DNA from: an uncultured Flammeovirgaceae bacterium
GTDB lineage: Bacteria; Bacteroidota; Bacteroidia; Cytophagales; Cyclobacteriaceae
Length of the DNA: 17,839 nucleotides
Reading direction: 5' to 3'
Assembly (NCBI GenBank): GCA_937138955.1
Contig: CAKZPJ010000658.1
Location: forward strand, 1 to 17,839
This document shows positions 8,714 through 15,830 of this stretch, in pieces (the first letter of the stretch is position 1; every line of letters begins with the position of its first letter). The position numbers and the translations under genes are program-made. Below the pieces are notes generated by a model that searched no databases, was not told the origin of the DNA, and was given only the letters and a program-made list of their open reading frames with translations.

Positions 8714-9967
8714 CTATTCAAATGCTGCAGCAAGTTCACTTGTATGGTAAACGCCTGTCTCCAATTTATGTTTAACATTTTCGAAAGCAGTTATTGTTTC
8801 TTCTACATCAGCTAGTGTATGCATTGCTGTAGGAATAATTCTAAGCATGATTATATCCTTAGGAACTACCGGATAAATAACGACTGAACAGAAGATGTTG
8901 TAGCTCTCGCGAAGATCGTAAGCCACCCCAGCGGCATCAATAATATCGCCCTTCAAAATTACCGGAGTTACCGGCGACTGGGTAGTGCCAATATCAAGCC
9001 CACGCTCTCGAAATCCAGATTGTAATGCTTTCACTACGGTCCAAAGCTTTTCCCGTAGCTCAGGATTATTTTTCAGTAGCTCTAACCGTTTAAGTCCTCC
9101 TTCTACAAAAGGCATCGGTAGCGATTTGGCAAAAATCTGAGAGCGTGTATTGTAACGTAGGTACCGAATCACTTGTTTGTCTCCGGCTACAAATGCTCCA
9201 ATGCTTGCCATAGACTTAGCAAACGTAGAAAAATAAACATCAATGCCATCTTGCACTCCTTGCTCTTCGCCAGCACCAGCTCCCGTTGGTCCCATCGTAC
9301 CAAAACCATGGGCATCATCAACTAGTAAGCGAAATTGATATTTTTCTTTGAGTGCTACAATCTCTTTCAAGGCTCCCATGTTCCCCGACATTCCGAACAC
9401 GCCCTCCGTAATTACCAGAATACCGCCACCGGTTTCTTTGGCTAACCGAGTAGCTCGCCCTAACTGTTTTTCTAAGTTCTCAACATCATTGTGAGGAAAG
9501 ACAAACCGCTTACCCATATGTAGTCTCACCCCATCAACAATACAGGCATGCGACTCGGCATCGTAAACAATAATATCTTTACGATCTACCATCGCGTCGA
9601 TAACAGAAAGAATACCCTGGTAGCCATAGTTTAGCAGCATAGTATCTTCTTTCTTCACAAAAGCCGACAGTTGTCGCTCTAATTCGTCGTGCAAATCACT
9701 ATTACCCGACATCATTCGGGCTCCCATGGGGTATGCTAATCCCCACTTCTCCGCTGATTTATAGTCGGCCTCCCGCACCTCAGGATGATTAGCCAAACCT
9801 AGATAATTATTTAAGCTCCAAGTAAGTACTTCTTTTCCTCTAAACTTCATACGGGGCGCAATTTCACCTTCCAGTTTAGGGAACATAAAGTACCCTTCTT
9901 CAATCCTGGCATGCTTGCCAAGTGGCCCCATATCTACCGTAAATTTTTCAAATAAATCCACTCGCAT
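8714..9967 (-). CDS. Alpha-oxoamine synthase family PLP enzyme (serine palmitoyltransferase- or cysteate acyltransferase-like)
   Basis: The 417-residue protein is a fold-type I PLP enzyme of the alpha-oxoamine synthase family, which joins an amino acid to an acyl-CoA with loss of CO2. Visible features are NNYLGLA near the N-terminus, ESHACIVDG (H140, which should stack on PLP), VDDAHGFG (D217, D218, H220, cofactor binding) and the PLP lysine in TFAKSMAS (K251). The family includes serine palmitoyltransferase, cysteate acyltransferase (capnine and sulfonolipid synthesis), BioF and Kbl. BioF is unlikely without biotin genes nearby, and Kbl without tdh. In Bacteroidota the first two lead to sphingolipids or sulfonolipids, which I think is the best guess, but the amino acid substrate cannot be settled here. 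It has a strong promoter match upstream. Confidence 0.88.
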   Translation of the reverse strand: MRVDLFEKFTVDMGPLGKHARIEEGYFMFPKLEGEIAPRMKFRGKEVLTWSLNNYLGLANHPEVREADYKSAEKWGLAYPMGARMMSGNSDLHDELERQLSAFVKKEDTMLLNYGYQGILSVIDAMVDRKDIIVYDAESHACIVDGVRLHMGKRFVFPHNDVENLEKQLGRATRLAKETGGGILVITEGVFGMSGNMGALKEIVALKEKYQFRLLVDDAHGFGTMGPTGAGAGEEQGVQDGIDVYFSTFAKSMASIGAFVAGDKQVIRYLRYNTRSQIFAKSLPMPFVEGGLKRLELLKNNPELREKLWTVVKALQSGFRERGLDIGTTQSPVTPVILKGDIIDAAGVAYDLRESYNIFCSVVIYPVVPKDIIMLRIIPTAMHTLADVEETITAFENVKHKLETGVYHTSELAAAFE

Positions 9968-10014
9968 TTGGTTTTAGCTTACTAATCGTATTTTTACAAA
10001 AACATATGATCAAG

Positions 10015-10044
10015 CAAATTTACTATTTATTACCTCTCGTCCAA
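10015..10044 (-). promoter_or_regulatory. Promoter of the oxoamine synthase gene (TTG-N19-TAAATTTG)
   Basis: On the minus strand, TTG (10042-10044) is followed by 19 bases and then TAAATTTG (10015-10022). This matches the Bacteroidota primary-sigma consensus of a -33 TTG and a -7 TANNTTTG at the expected spacing. Transcription would start near 10008, giving a leader of about 40 bases. It is the best promoter match in the window. Confidence 0.7.
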
Positions 10045-10135
10045 TGCAGATGAGCACATGTTTCGTCTTACAACTTATAATATTACTAAACAATTCCTAT
10101 AATATTTTATTTTTAGCTGACGAATTTACCTATTA

Positions 10136-11641
10136 ATGATGAAACCTATCCGCCGTATCTTAATAGCAAACCGAGGAGAGATTGCTGTTCGTATTATTCG
10201 TTCAGCCCGCGAGTTAAGTATTGAAACCGTGGCGGTATACAGCGATGTTGATCGTTCAGCTCTTCACGTACAGTTAGCTGATTTTGCCGTAAATATCGGA
10301 TCAGCCCCTTCAGCGCAATCATACCTAAATATTGCTAATATCCTAGAAGCTTGTCGTCAAACGAAAGCTGATGCTATCCATCCTGGCTACGGATTTTTAT
10401 CAGAAAATGCTGAGTTTGCTCGGCAAGTTAAGAACGCTGGTATTACCTTTATCGGTCCTAGTCCTTCAGCAATTAGTACAATGGGAAGTAAGTTAGCAGC
10501 TAAGGCAGCGGTATCGGCGTTTGATGTTCCGCTAGTGCCGGGTACTGATAAACCTATTGAAGATGTATCCGAAGCAAAACAAGTAGCCCAAGAGATCGGA
10601 TATCCAGTACTCATTAAAGCTAGTGCCGGTGGCGGTGGTAAAGGAATGCGGATTGTAAATAGTGAAGAACAGTTAGCCGAGCAAATGGAACGAGCTATAA
10701 GTGAAGCCACATCAGCCTTTGGCGACGGTTCGGTATTTATTGAAAAATTTATCACTGCACCCAAACACATTGAGATTCAGATTGTAGGTGACCAGCACGG
10801 CAACTACGCGTATCTATTTGAACGAGAATGCTCTATTCAGCGTCGCTACCAGAAAGTGATTGAGGAAGCTCCTTCGCCAGTGGTTTCTGTTAAGATGCGG
10901 GAAGCAATGGGAAAAGCTGCTATTGAAGTAGCCCAGGCATGTCAATACGAGGGAGCCGGTACGGTAGAGTTTGTCGTAGGCGACGATCTACAGTTTTACT
11001 TTTTGGAAATGAATACCCGGTTGCAAGTAGAACATCCGGTTACTGAGTTGATTACTGGCGTTGATTTAGTGAAAGAACAAATCCATATTGCCGAAGGGCA
11101 TCCCCTTTCCTTCGCCCAGCAGGATTTAACTATCCGAGGACATGCATTGGAGGTTAGGGTGTATGCCGAAGACCCAACTAATAATTTTCTACCAGATACT
11201 GGAACGCTACAAACTTACCGTCGTCCCCAAGGTCCAGGCGTTCGGGTAGACGATGGTATTGAGCAAGGAATGGATATTTCGGTATACTACGATCCCATGA
11301 TTGCCAAACTAGTTACCTACGGGCAAGACCGTGAAGAAGCAATTGCCCGAATGTTACGAGCTATCGATGAGTATCAGATTAGCGGAGTAGCTACTACCCT
11401 TCCCTTTTGCCACTTCGTACTCCAGCATCCAGAATTTACTTCTGGAAAATTTACTACCAAGTTTGTAGATGACCACTACCAACCAGAGAACCTAATTGAG
11501 GAAGTGAGTACTGAAGAACAAATATTAGCTGTCGCACTGGTGGGTAAGCTTCTATCAGAACAAGAGCAAAGTAGCCAACCAGTTGAACCTGCTTCTTTTT
11601 CATTTACAAATCGTTATTGGAAAAATAGAAGGTTTGAATAG
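10136..11641 (+). CDS. accC: Biotin carboxylase subunit of an acyl-CoA carboxylase (acetyl- or propionyl-CoA type)
   Basis: The 501-residue enzyme carboxylates biotin on a carrier protein using ATP and bicarbonate, the first half-reaction of acetyl-CoA or propionyl-CoA carboxylase. The biotin carboxylase N domain (ILIANRGEIAVR), the ATP-grasp glycine loop (KASAGGGGKGM), RECSIQRRYQKVIEEAPS and EMNTRLQVEHPVTE are all present, followed by the C-terminal domain. It is about 50 residues longer than typical AccC. The extra C-terminus is low-complexity Glu/Gln/Ser and ends in WKNRRFE; no biotinyl MKM motif is present. Neither a carrier protein nor a carboxyltransferase gene is next to it, so its partners must lie elsewhere. 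Whether it serves fatty acid synthesis or propionyl-CoA metabolism is open. ATG codons at 10136 and 10139 are adjacent; either may be used. DUF1015 follows after 33 bases. Confidence 0.9.
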   Translation: MMKPIRRILIANRGEIAVRIIRSARELSIETVAVYSDVDRSALHVQLADFAVNIGSAPSAQSYLNIANILEACRQTKADAIHPGYGFLSENAEFARQVKNAGITFIGPSPSAISTMGSKLAAKAAVSAFDVPLVPGTDKPIEDVSEAKQVAQEIGYPVLIKASAGGGGKGMRIVNSEEQLAEQMERAISEATSAFGDGSVFIEKFITAPKHIEIQIVGDQHGNYAYLFERECSIQRRYQKVIEEAPSPVVSVKMREAMGKAAIEVAQACQYEGAGTVEFVVGDDLQFYFLEMNTRLQVEHPVTELITGVDLVKEQIHIAEGHPLSFAQQDLTIRGHALEVRVYAEDPTNNFLPDTGTLQTYRRPQGPGVRVDDGIEQGMDISVYYDPMIAKLVTYGQDREEAIARMLRAIDEYQISGVATTLPFCHFVLQHPEFTSGKFTTKFVDDHYQPENLIEEVSTEEQILAVALVGKLLSEQEQSSQPVEPASFSFTNRYWKNRRFE

Positions 11642-11674
11642 TTCTGCCCTCACACCATCGCCCAACAAAAGCTA

Positions 11675-12952
11675 ATGGCAGTTATAAAACCATTTAGAGG
11701 ATGGCGTTATGCGCCCGAGTTGACAAAACAGATAAGTAAATTCATTTCACCTCCCTTTGATGTAGTATCACTCAAGCAACGAATGGCTTTATATCAAGAG
11801 CCTTACAATAGCATTCATTTATCGGTACCTAAACCGGAAGATTCTGTCCAAGATACAGCACAGTTGCTTGACCAATGGAAGGCCGATGGTATACTCCAGC
11901 AAGATACAACTGCGGCAATTTATACCTATTACCAGTGCTTTCAATTACCGGGGCTCCCCAAGTTCTTCTGCCGAAAGGGATTTATTGCCATGATTGAGGC
12001 GGCTTTTTGGGAAGAGAATATTGTTCTCCGGCACGAAGACACCATTCCTGACTCCGTGAATGATCGAGCTAATTTGCTGGAAGCCACACAACTTCACGCT
12101 AGTCCTACCCATGGTTTGTACACCGATTCCGAACATCGCCTAGAAGCATTGATGGATCAAAGTATGGAACAACCTATTTATGAAGCGGAAGATTATCAGG
12201 GAGTTCGGGATACGTTTGGAATAATTACTGATCCAGAAGTAATTCAACAGTTCGTCGACATACTTGGCAATATGCCTATTATATTGGCAGACGGGCACCA
12301 TCGCTATGAAGGGTCTCTCATTCATCGCCGGACGCAGATGCAAAACAATTCAAATCATACGGGTGAAGAAGGTTACAACTATCATATGATGTACTTGACC
12401 AATACTGAATCAGAAGACCTAGTAATTTTACCTACTCACCGACTTATTAGTGGTTTGCCCAACATTTCTAAAGAACTGATTTTAGGAAGAGCTGCTGATT
12501 ACTTTACCATTAAACCAATTGAAAATGCCCCAGACATTCGCGAGATTATTGCCGGGAAGCCGTGGGCCTTCGGATTATTTATTGGTTCGGAATGCTATAA
12601 AATTCGGCTAAAGCCCGAAGTGTTCCCGATGCTGGACTGGGATTTACATTCTGATGTGAAAGCATTGGAAACGGTAGTTCTGCACCATTTTTTTATTGAA
12701 AAAGTTTTGAAAATACCTCAGAATGAGCAATCGCGTTCGCCACATATTCATTACGACCGCAGTTTTGCCAGTTGCTTTGCTAAAGCAGATCGAGGTGAAG
12801 TTCAAATTGTCCTGATTACCAATGGTATTAGTATTGAAGAAGTGAAGAAGGTATGCTACAGCGGTAATGTTATGCCTCAAAAATCCACCTATTTTTATCC
12901 TAAAGCCATTGGAGGCTTTGTTTTCGGCTCTATTCGCAATGATGAACTATAA
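11675..12952 (+). CDS. DUF1015 family protein
   Basis: The 425-residue cytoplasmic protein belongs, by recall, to DUF1015 (COG4198), a widespread family whose function is not established to my knowledge. Family signatures visible are the N-terminal IKPFRGWRYAPE with SPPFDVVS about twenty residues later, the NSIHLSVPKPE segment, and ADGHHRYEGSL near residue 210. The last motif has the look of a metal- or phosphate-binding site. No membrane segment or signal peptide is seen. It follows the biotin carboxylase gene by 33 bases, and its end overlaps the start of maf by 11 to 14 bases, so the three are probably one operon. ATG 11675 gives the usual family N-terminus. Confidence 0.88.
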   Translation: MAVIKPFRGWRYAPELTKQISKFISPPFDVVSLKQRMALYQEPYNSIHLSVPKPEDSVQDTAQLLDQWKADGILQQDTTAAIYTYYQCFQLPGLPKFFCRKGFIAMIEAAFWEENIVLRHEDTIPDSVNDRANLLEATQLHASPTHGLYTDSEHRLEALMDQSMEQPIYEAEDYQGVRDTFGIITDPEVIQQFVDILGNMPIILADGHHRYEGSLIHRRTQMQNNSNHTGEEGYNYHMMYLTNTESEDLVILPTHRLISGLPNISKELILGRAADYFTIKPIENAPDIREIIAGKPWAFGLFIGSECYKIRLKPEVFPMLDWDLHSDVKALETVVLHHFFIEKVLKIPQNEQSRSPHIHYDRSFASCFAKADRGEVQIVLITNGISIEEVKKVCYSGNVMPQKSTYFYPKAIGGFVFGSIRNDEL

Positions 12953-13508
12953 ACTTATTTTAGGATCACAATCGCCCCGACGACAGCAACTCATGCACGA
13001 GTTAGGATTTGCTTTCACTACCCGAGTTATTAGTATTGAGGAGCATTTTCCGGCAGACTTAGCGATAGAGCAAGTCGCCAGATATTTGGCAATAGAAAAA
13101 GGCAAAGCGCATTTTAACTCCTTAGCAACTGATGAATTAGTGGTTACTGCCGATACTACCGTAGTGGTTGAGCAAGAAGTGCTTAATAAACCTCAATCAG
13201 CTGAGGAAGCGCATATCATGCTTAGGAAGCTTTCCGGACGCTCGCATCAGGTAATATCTGGAGTATGTTTAACCACCCAGCAATGGCAAAGCAGCTTTTC
13301 TGAACAAACTACAGTCCACTTCGCCCCTCTCACTGATGAAGAAATATCGTTCTACATAGAAAAATATCAACCCTTCGATAAAGCTGGAGGTTACGCTATC
13401 CAGGAATGGATCGGTATGATTGGTATCGTTCGTATTGTAGGTTCCCATTTCAATGTTGTGGGCCTACCGGTTCATCGTCTTTACCAAGAGCTGAAAAAAG
13501 TAATTTGA
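12939..13508 (+). CDS. maf: Maf family nucleoside triphosphate pyrophosphatase
   Basis: The 189-residue protein hydrolyses non-canonical or surplus nucleoside triphosphates to the monophosphate; Maf proteins of this type act on dTTP/UTP or m7GTP. The signature GSQSPRRQQLM lies at the N-terminus, followed by KGKAHF, TADTTVV (catalytic acidic region), LSGRSHQVISGV and FDKAGGYAIQEWIG. The last two make the dTTP/UTP (YhdE-like) type more likely, but this is not proven. The frame is open further upstream to 12867, inside the DUF1015 gene, yet the family N-terminus begins at the ATGATG pair at 12939-12944. The overlap with the DUF1015 stop suggests coupled translation. Confidence 0.94.
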   Translation: MMNYKLILGSQSPRRQQLMHELGFAFTTRVISIEEHFPADLAIEQVARYLAIEKGKAHFNSLATDELVVTADTTVVVEQEVLNKPQSAEEAHIMLRKLSGRSHQVISGVCLTTQQWQSSFSEQTTVHFAPLTDEEISFYIEKYQPFDKAGGYAIQEWIGMIGIVRIVGSHFNVVGLPVHRLYQELKKVI

Positions 13509-13515
13509 CAGAATA

Positions 13516-13671
13516 TTAGTGACCAGATAACTGTGGTCGTCTTCTTTTGAAGTTTGGGTCTTGCAGTCGTTTCTCAAAATTCTCCAGCGACTTTACCCAC
13601 CCATCATGATAACTAATATTTGCTGATAACTTCATTTGGGAAGTATATTCCGATAATTTAATAGCCTTCAT
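13516..13671 (-). CDS. Possible 51-residue basic protein
   Basis: An ATG-initiated frame encodes 51 residues beginning MKAIKLSEYTSQ, with a central YHDGWVKSLENFEKRL and a basic C-terminal end (KRRRPQLSGH). The composition is protein-like, with charged and amphipathic segments and no low-complexity run, and it is convergent with maf (7 bases between stops). I do not recognise a family and see no promoter box. The heptamer repeat starts at its start codon. It could be a chance ORF. Confidence 0.4.
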   Translation of the reverse strand: MKAIKLSEYTSQMKLSANISYHDGWVKSLENFEKRLQDPNFKRRRPQLSGH

Positions 13672-13701
13672 AGTGTATAGTGTTTAGCGTTTAATAGCGT
13701 T
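13671..13701. repeat. Degenerate heptamer repeat
   Basis: TAGTGTA (13671-13677), TAGTGTT (13678-13684) and TAGCGTT (13685-13691) run in tandem, and after three bases TAGCGTT recurs at 13695-13701. The unit length equals that of the tandem pairs upstream of ligA. Confidence 0.65.
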
Positions 13702-13990
13702 AGAAATGCACTCCGTTTACTTATACAGGTTCTACATAAGTTGCTAGTGATATAAAGTCGCTAACTATCCAACCTCATGCATTCTTTTCTATGAGAAGTT
13801 GGTTATTGAATAGGTTATAAGAAAAAATCATACCAGACATTACATCTTCGCCCCTCTTATAGCTTAAATAAAATTTGCCAGCATATATCAGAATTCCCTG
13901 AACTACTGTGTTAACAGGCTTTATTCAAACGCAAAATGCTATTCATCGAAATAAATTTTAAAAAATTTTGATTTTTTTGTTCTAACCAGC

Positions 13991-14032
13991 TACTTTGCAT
14001 TACATTGTACCTAACATTAGTTAGTACTTTGC
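13991..14032 (+). promoter_or_regulatory. Twin TACTTTGC boxes with a hairpin upstream of the transglutaminase-like gene
   Basis: TACTTTGC occurs at 13991-13998 and 14025-14032. Each resembles a -7 box lacking one spacer base. A TTTG at 13967-13970 lies 20 bases before the first box, close to -33 spacing. Between them, GTA-C-CTAAC (14007-14015) pairs with GTTAG-TAC (14020-14027) around ATTA, overlapping the second box. Use of the second box would put the start site about at the ATG at 14041. Confidence 0.35.
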
Positions 14033-14100
14033 GTATAGATATGCAACCATTACATGCAGTTATGCATCTAACAAACAATCAAACTCTGTTTTATTGTGCA

Positions 14101-14670
14101 ATGAAGCGACCTCCTAACTTCAAACTTACTGCTCAATCGGCTACTTCTCTTTTTCTAAACAGAAAGAACGTTACTGATTTTCACTCCGCTATACGGTACC
14201 TAAAGCAGCTGCCTACTACCCAAGAGTGCGTATCTCACGATTTATTGCAAACCGCCCAAGAAGGAGGAAGTCGTTGTTCAAAAACAGCTTTACTAGCTGC
14301 TGTGGCTAAGGAAAACTTTTATACCAACGTAAAATTAGTGCTTTGTACTTTTACTGAAAGTCATGAAGACAACACTCTGATTAAGTGCTTACTAAAAAAT
14401 TATAATCTTCCTTCATTACCTTCAACAGCCTGTTTTTTGAAGTATCAAGATGAATTCTACTCACCGTTTAGTGCCGCTCAGATCGATCCATCATCTATTC
14501 AATCAGATATTGAGATTACGCCTATGCAAATTGGCAGTTTTACCCAACGCTACTGCCATCACTTTATCAAACACTGGCTAGTTATAGAAAAGCTACATCA
14601 TAGTTGGAGTGTCGATAAAATTCGGGAAATAAAGAAAGAGTGTCGCCAACTTTTAGAAAATCAAGCCTGA
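14101..14670 (+). CDS. Hypothetical protein, possibly transglutaminase-like superfamily
   Basis: From ATG 14101 the product has 189 residues, starting MKRPPNFKLT. It reminds me of a Bacteroidota family of soluble proteins with a transglutaminase-like core, in which a GTCSTKHALL-type segment carries the catalytic Cys. Here the matching piece is GGSRCSKTALLAAVA (C59), one residue shorter and without the usual His after Lys, so an active triad is doubtful. Downstream, NVKLVLCTFTE, LPSTACFLKYQDEFYSPF and IEITPMQIGSF fit the pattern of the family. There is no signal peptide. In-frame starts at 14041 and, less likely, 14005 would extend it by 20 or 32 residues; the extra residues look less conserved. 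The family link is from memory and tentative. Confidence 0.65.
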   Translation: MKRPPNFKLTAQSATSLFLNRKNVTDFHSAIRYLKQLPTTQECVSHDLLQTAQEGGSRCSKTALLAAVAKENFYTNVKLVLCTFTESHEDNTLIKCLLKNYNLPSLPSTACFLKYQDEFYSPFSAAQIDPSSIQSDIEITPMQIGSFTQRYCHHFIKHWLVIEKLHHSWSVDKIREIKKECRQLLENQA

Positions 14671-14704
14671 ATAAAATAACGAAACTTCTTATTAGACTCA
14701 ATAG

Positions 14705-14733
14705 TGACAAAATGTCATATAGCGATATGTTTT
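14705..14733. terminator. Weak hairpins between the converging transglutaminase-like and response regulator genes
   Basis: TGACA-AAA-TGTCA (14705-14717) overlaps CATAT-AGCG-ATATG (14716-14729), the latter followed by TTTT. Both stems are only five pairs and AT-rich, so they are weak candidates for termination of the plus-strand gene. The remaining bases of the 194-base gap show nothing else. Confidence 0.25.
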
Positions 14734-14864
14734 ATAACTATTATGTAATTTACTGCTCTTTTAAATAATTTCTTATCAACAAAACACATAAATAGATCGC
14801 AACAGATAGGCAATAACTATTTAAAGTAATCTCTTTGAAATTACTATACAACCATAAAGACTGT

Positions 14865-15245
14865 TTATGCTACAATAGTTGCCAACTTTTCTTTGGTCAG
14901 TGGCTTAAAAGCATACTCAGAAACAGATGAATAAGCCATAGACTTTTTCCGATCAGATTCGCTTATTGAGCTACTGAGCATGCTAACCTTTGTAGTCGGG
15001 TGATTGCCCCAGAAGGTTGCTTCATAGCGCTCTACAAATTCGTGGCCATCCATTTCGGGCATGTTAATGTCTACTAAGATTAGATCAGGAAAGCGATTTT
15101 CTTCCTCGCATTTTCTTAAGTAATCCAATGCTTCCCACCCGCTTTCTTTAATTTCATAACTTTGAATGAAGTCTACTTTCCCCAATACTGCTTCCACAGT
15201 AAAGTTGTTAATTTCATCATCATCAATTAGCAAAATTTGAACCAT
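14865..15245 (-). CDS. Single-domain response regulator (CheY-like receiver)
   Basis: This 126-residue protein is a stand-alone receiver domain. The acidic pocket DDD (8-10), the phosphoacceptor D59 in LVDINMPEMDG, S91 in LSSS and K114 in FKPL are all in the expected places, so it should be phosphorylated normally. There is no output domain, so it must act through protein contact, either in a phosphorelay or on a motility or envelope target. No histidine kinase gene is in the window. ATG 15245 is the only sensible start, because the first strand follows at once. A 6-bp inverted repeat (GATAGT 15250-15255, ACTATC 15270-15275) lies just upstream of the start codon. The nearby glycan genes suggest, but do not show, a role in surface polysaccharide control. 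Confidence 0.93.
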   Translation of the reverse strand: MVQILLIDDDEINNFTVEAVLGKVDFIQSYEIKESGWEALDYLRKCEEENRFPDLILVDINMPEMDGHEFVERYEATFWGNHPTTKVSMLSSSISESDRKKSMAYSSVSEYAFKPLTKEKLATIVA

Positions 15246-15581
15246 ATGAGATAGTTAATAATGGTAGTGACTATCAAAAATCAATATTAATTAATAGTGT
15301 TTCTTTTTTAAAATATCATGCTTTCTGTACTGGAGATTTGCACGTAATACTTTTTATTGTTTGAGCAATTACTGCTGTGTTTAGCAGAAGTATCCGTTTG
15401 TTAGAAAACAATAACTAATACTTTATATATAAACCTTATGAGTATTTCTTTATTAATTAATACCTTCTTTTCACTTTGAAGGTAAACTACCTTTCAATAG
15501 TTAGTGTAAGTTTCTACCAGTATTAGATAATTACCATTGGCCGCAATGACTCACCACCAGACCTTCTTGTTAGCAGAACTA
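15246..15581. other. Intergenic region between the response regulator and the 82-residue gene
   Basis: These 336 AT-rich bases hold no ORF that I would call. They contain the small inverted repeat next to the response regulator start, and a pair of competing stems near 15461-15497 described separately. No perfect TANNTTTG box was found in either direction. Confidence 0.5.
15461..15497. promoter_or_regulatory. Competing hairpins sharing one arm
   Basis: GAAGGTA (15478-15484) can pair with TACCTTC (15461-15467) on its left or with TACCTTTC (15488-15495) on its right. The right-hand stem extends to TTGAAGGTA with TACCTTTCAA, with one bulged T and a 3-nt loop. There is no T tract on either strand. 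It lies downstream of the 82-residue gene and upstream of the response regulator gene, both on the minus strand. Confidence 0.35.
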
Positions 15582-15830
15582 TCAAAATAGATCAGATAGC
15601 GATACTTCTTCTACGTACTTGTTCAGAATACTTCGGTGTTCATAGCTAGCAATACTAATAACCTTATTACCAATCCGGTTATACATTACCTCTACAAAAA
15701 AGTCGTCAATATGATATAAGGTAATTCGGAACTGGCTGTAGGTACGATCTGCCACATAAGTCCCGTAATCCCATAAGTACTGGGCTTTGTCATAAAATGA
15801 CAGCTCATCAAAGTCGCTCAGGTTTAACAT
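15582..15830 (-). CDS. Small conserved hypothetical protein (82 residues)
   Basis: The product is an 82-residue acidic cytoplasmic protein starting MLNLSDFDELSFYDKAQYLWDY. From memory it resembles an uncharacterised small family found in Cytophagales, with a conserved-looking aromatic N-terminal helix followed by beta strands (FRITLYHIDDFFVEVMYN) and a C-terminal helix. There are no Cys residues, signal peptide or membrane helix, and the fold is likely a small alpha/beta unit. ATG 15830 is supported by the family-like N-terminus. TAAATTCG upstream on the minus strand matches seven of eight positions of a -7 box but lacks a -33 element at the right distance. Function is unknown; toxin-antitoxin pairing is not supported, since no partner ORF adjoins it. 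Confidence 0.75.
   Translation of the reverse strand: MLNLSDFDELSFYDKAQYLWDYGTYVADRTYSQFRITLYHIDDFFVEVMYNRIGNKVISIASYEHRSILNKYVEEVSLSDLF

Larger units (their letters stand above)
13509..14100. other. Long intergenic region between maf and the transglutaminase-like gene
   Basis: These 592 bases are AT-rich. The left part contains a possible 51-codon ORF on the minus strand and a heptamer repeat, described separately. A stem of CCAAC-CTCAT (13769-13778) with ATGAG-AA-GTTGG (13791-13802) gives ten pairs with a 2-nt bulge, of unknown role. TACTTTGC occurs twice (13991-13998, 14025-14032), the second overlapping a small hairpin just upstream of the next gene. A weak stem GACCA (13521-13525) with TGGTC downstream of maf could help terminate it. 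No RNA gene is recognised. Confidence 0.5.

Noticed and set aside
10387..10770. 127-codon open frame on the minus strand
   Set aside because: It is antisense within the biotin carboxylase ATP-grasp region, whose codons are clearly under protein constraint.
15582..15830. Toxin-antitoxin component
   Set aside because: The small size suggested it, but there is no adjacent partner ORF and no toxin or antitoxin motif.
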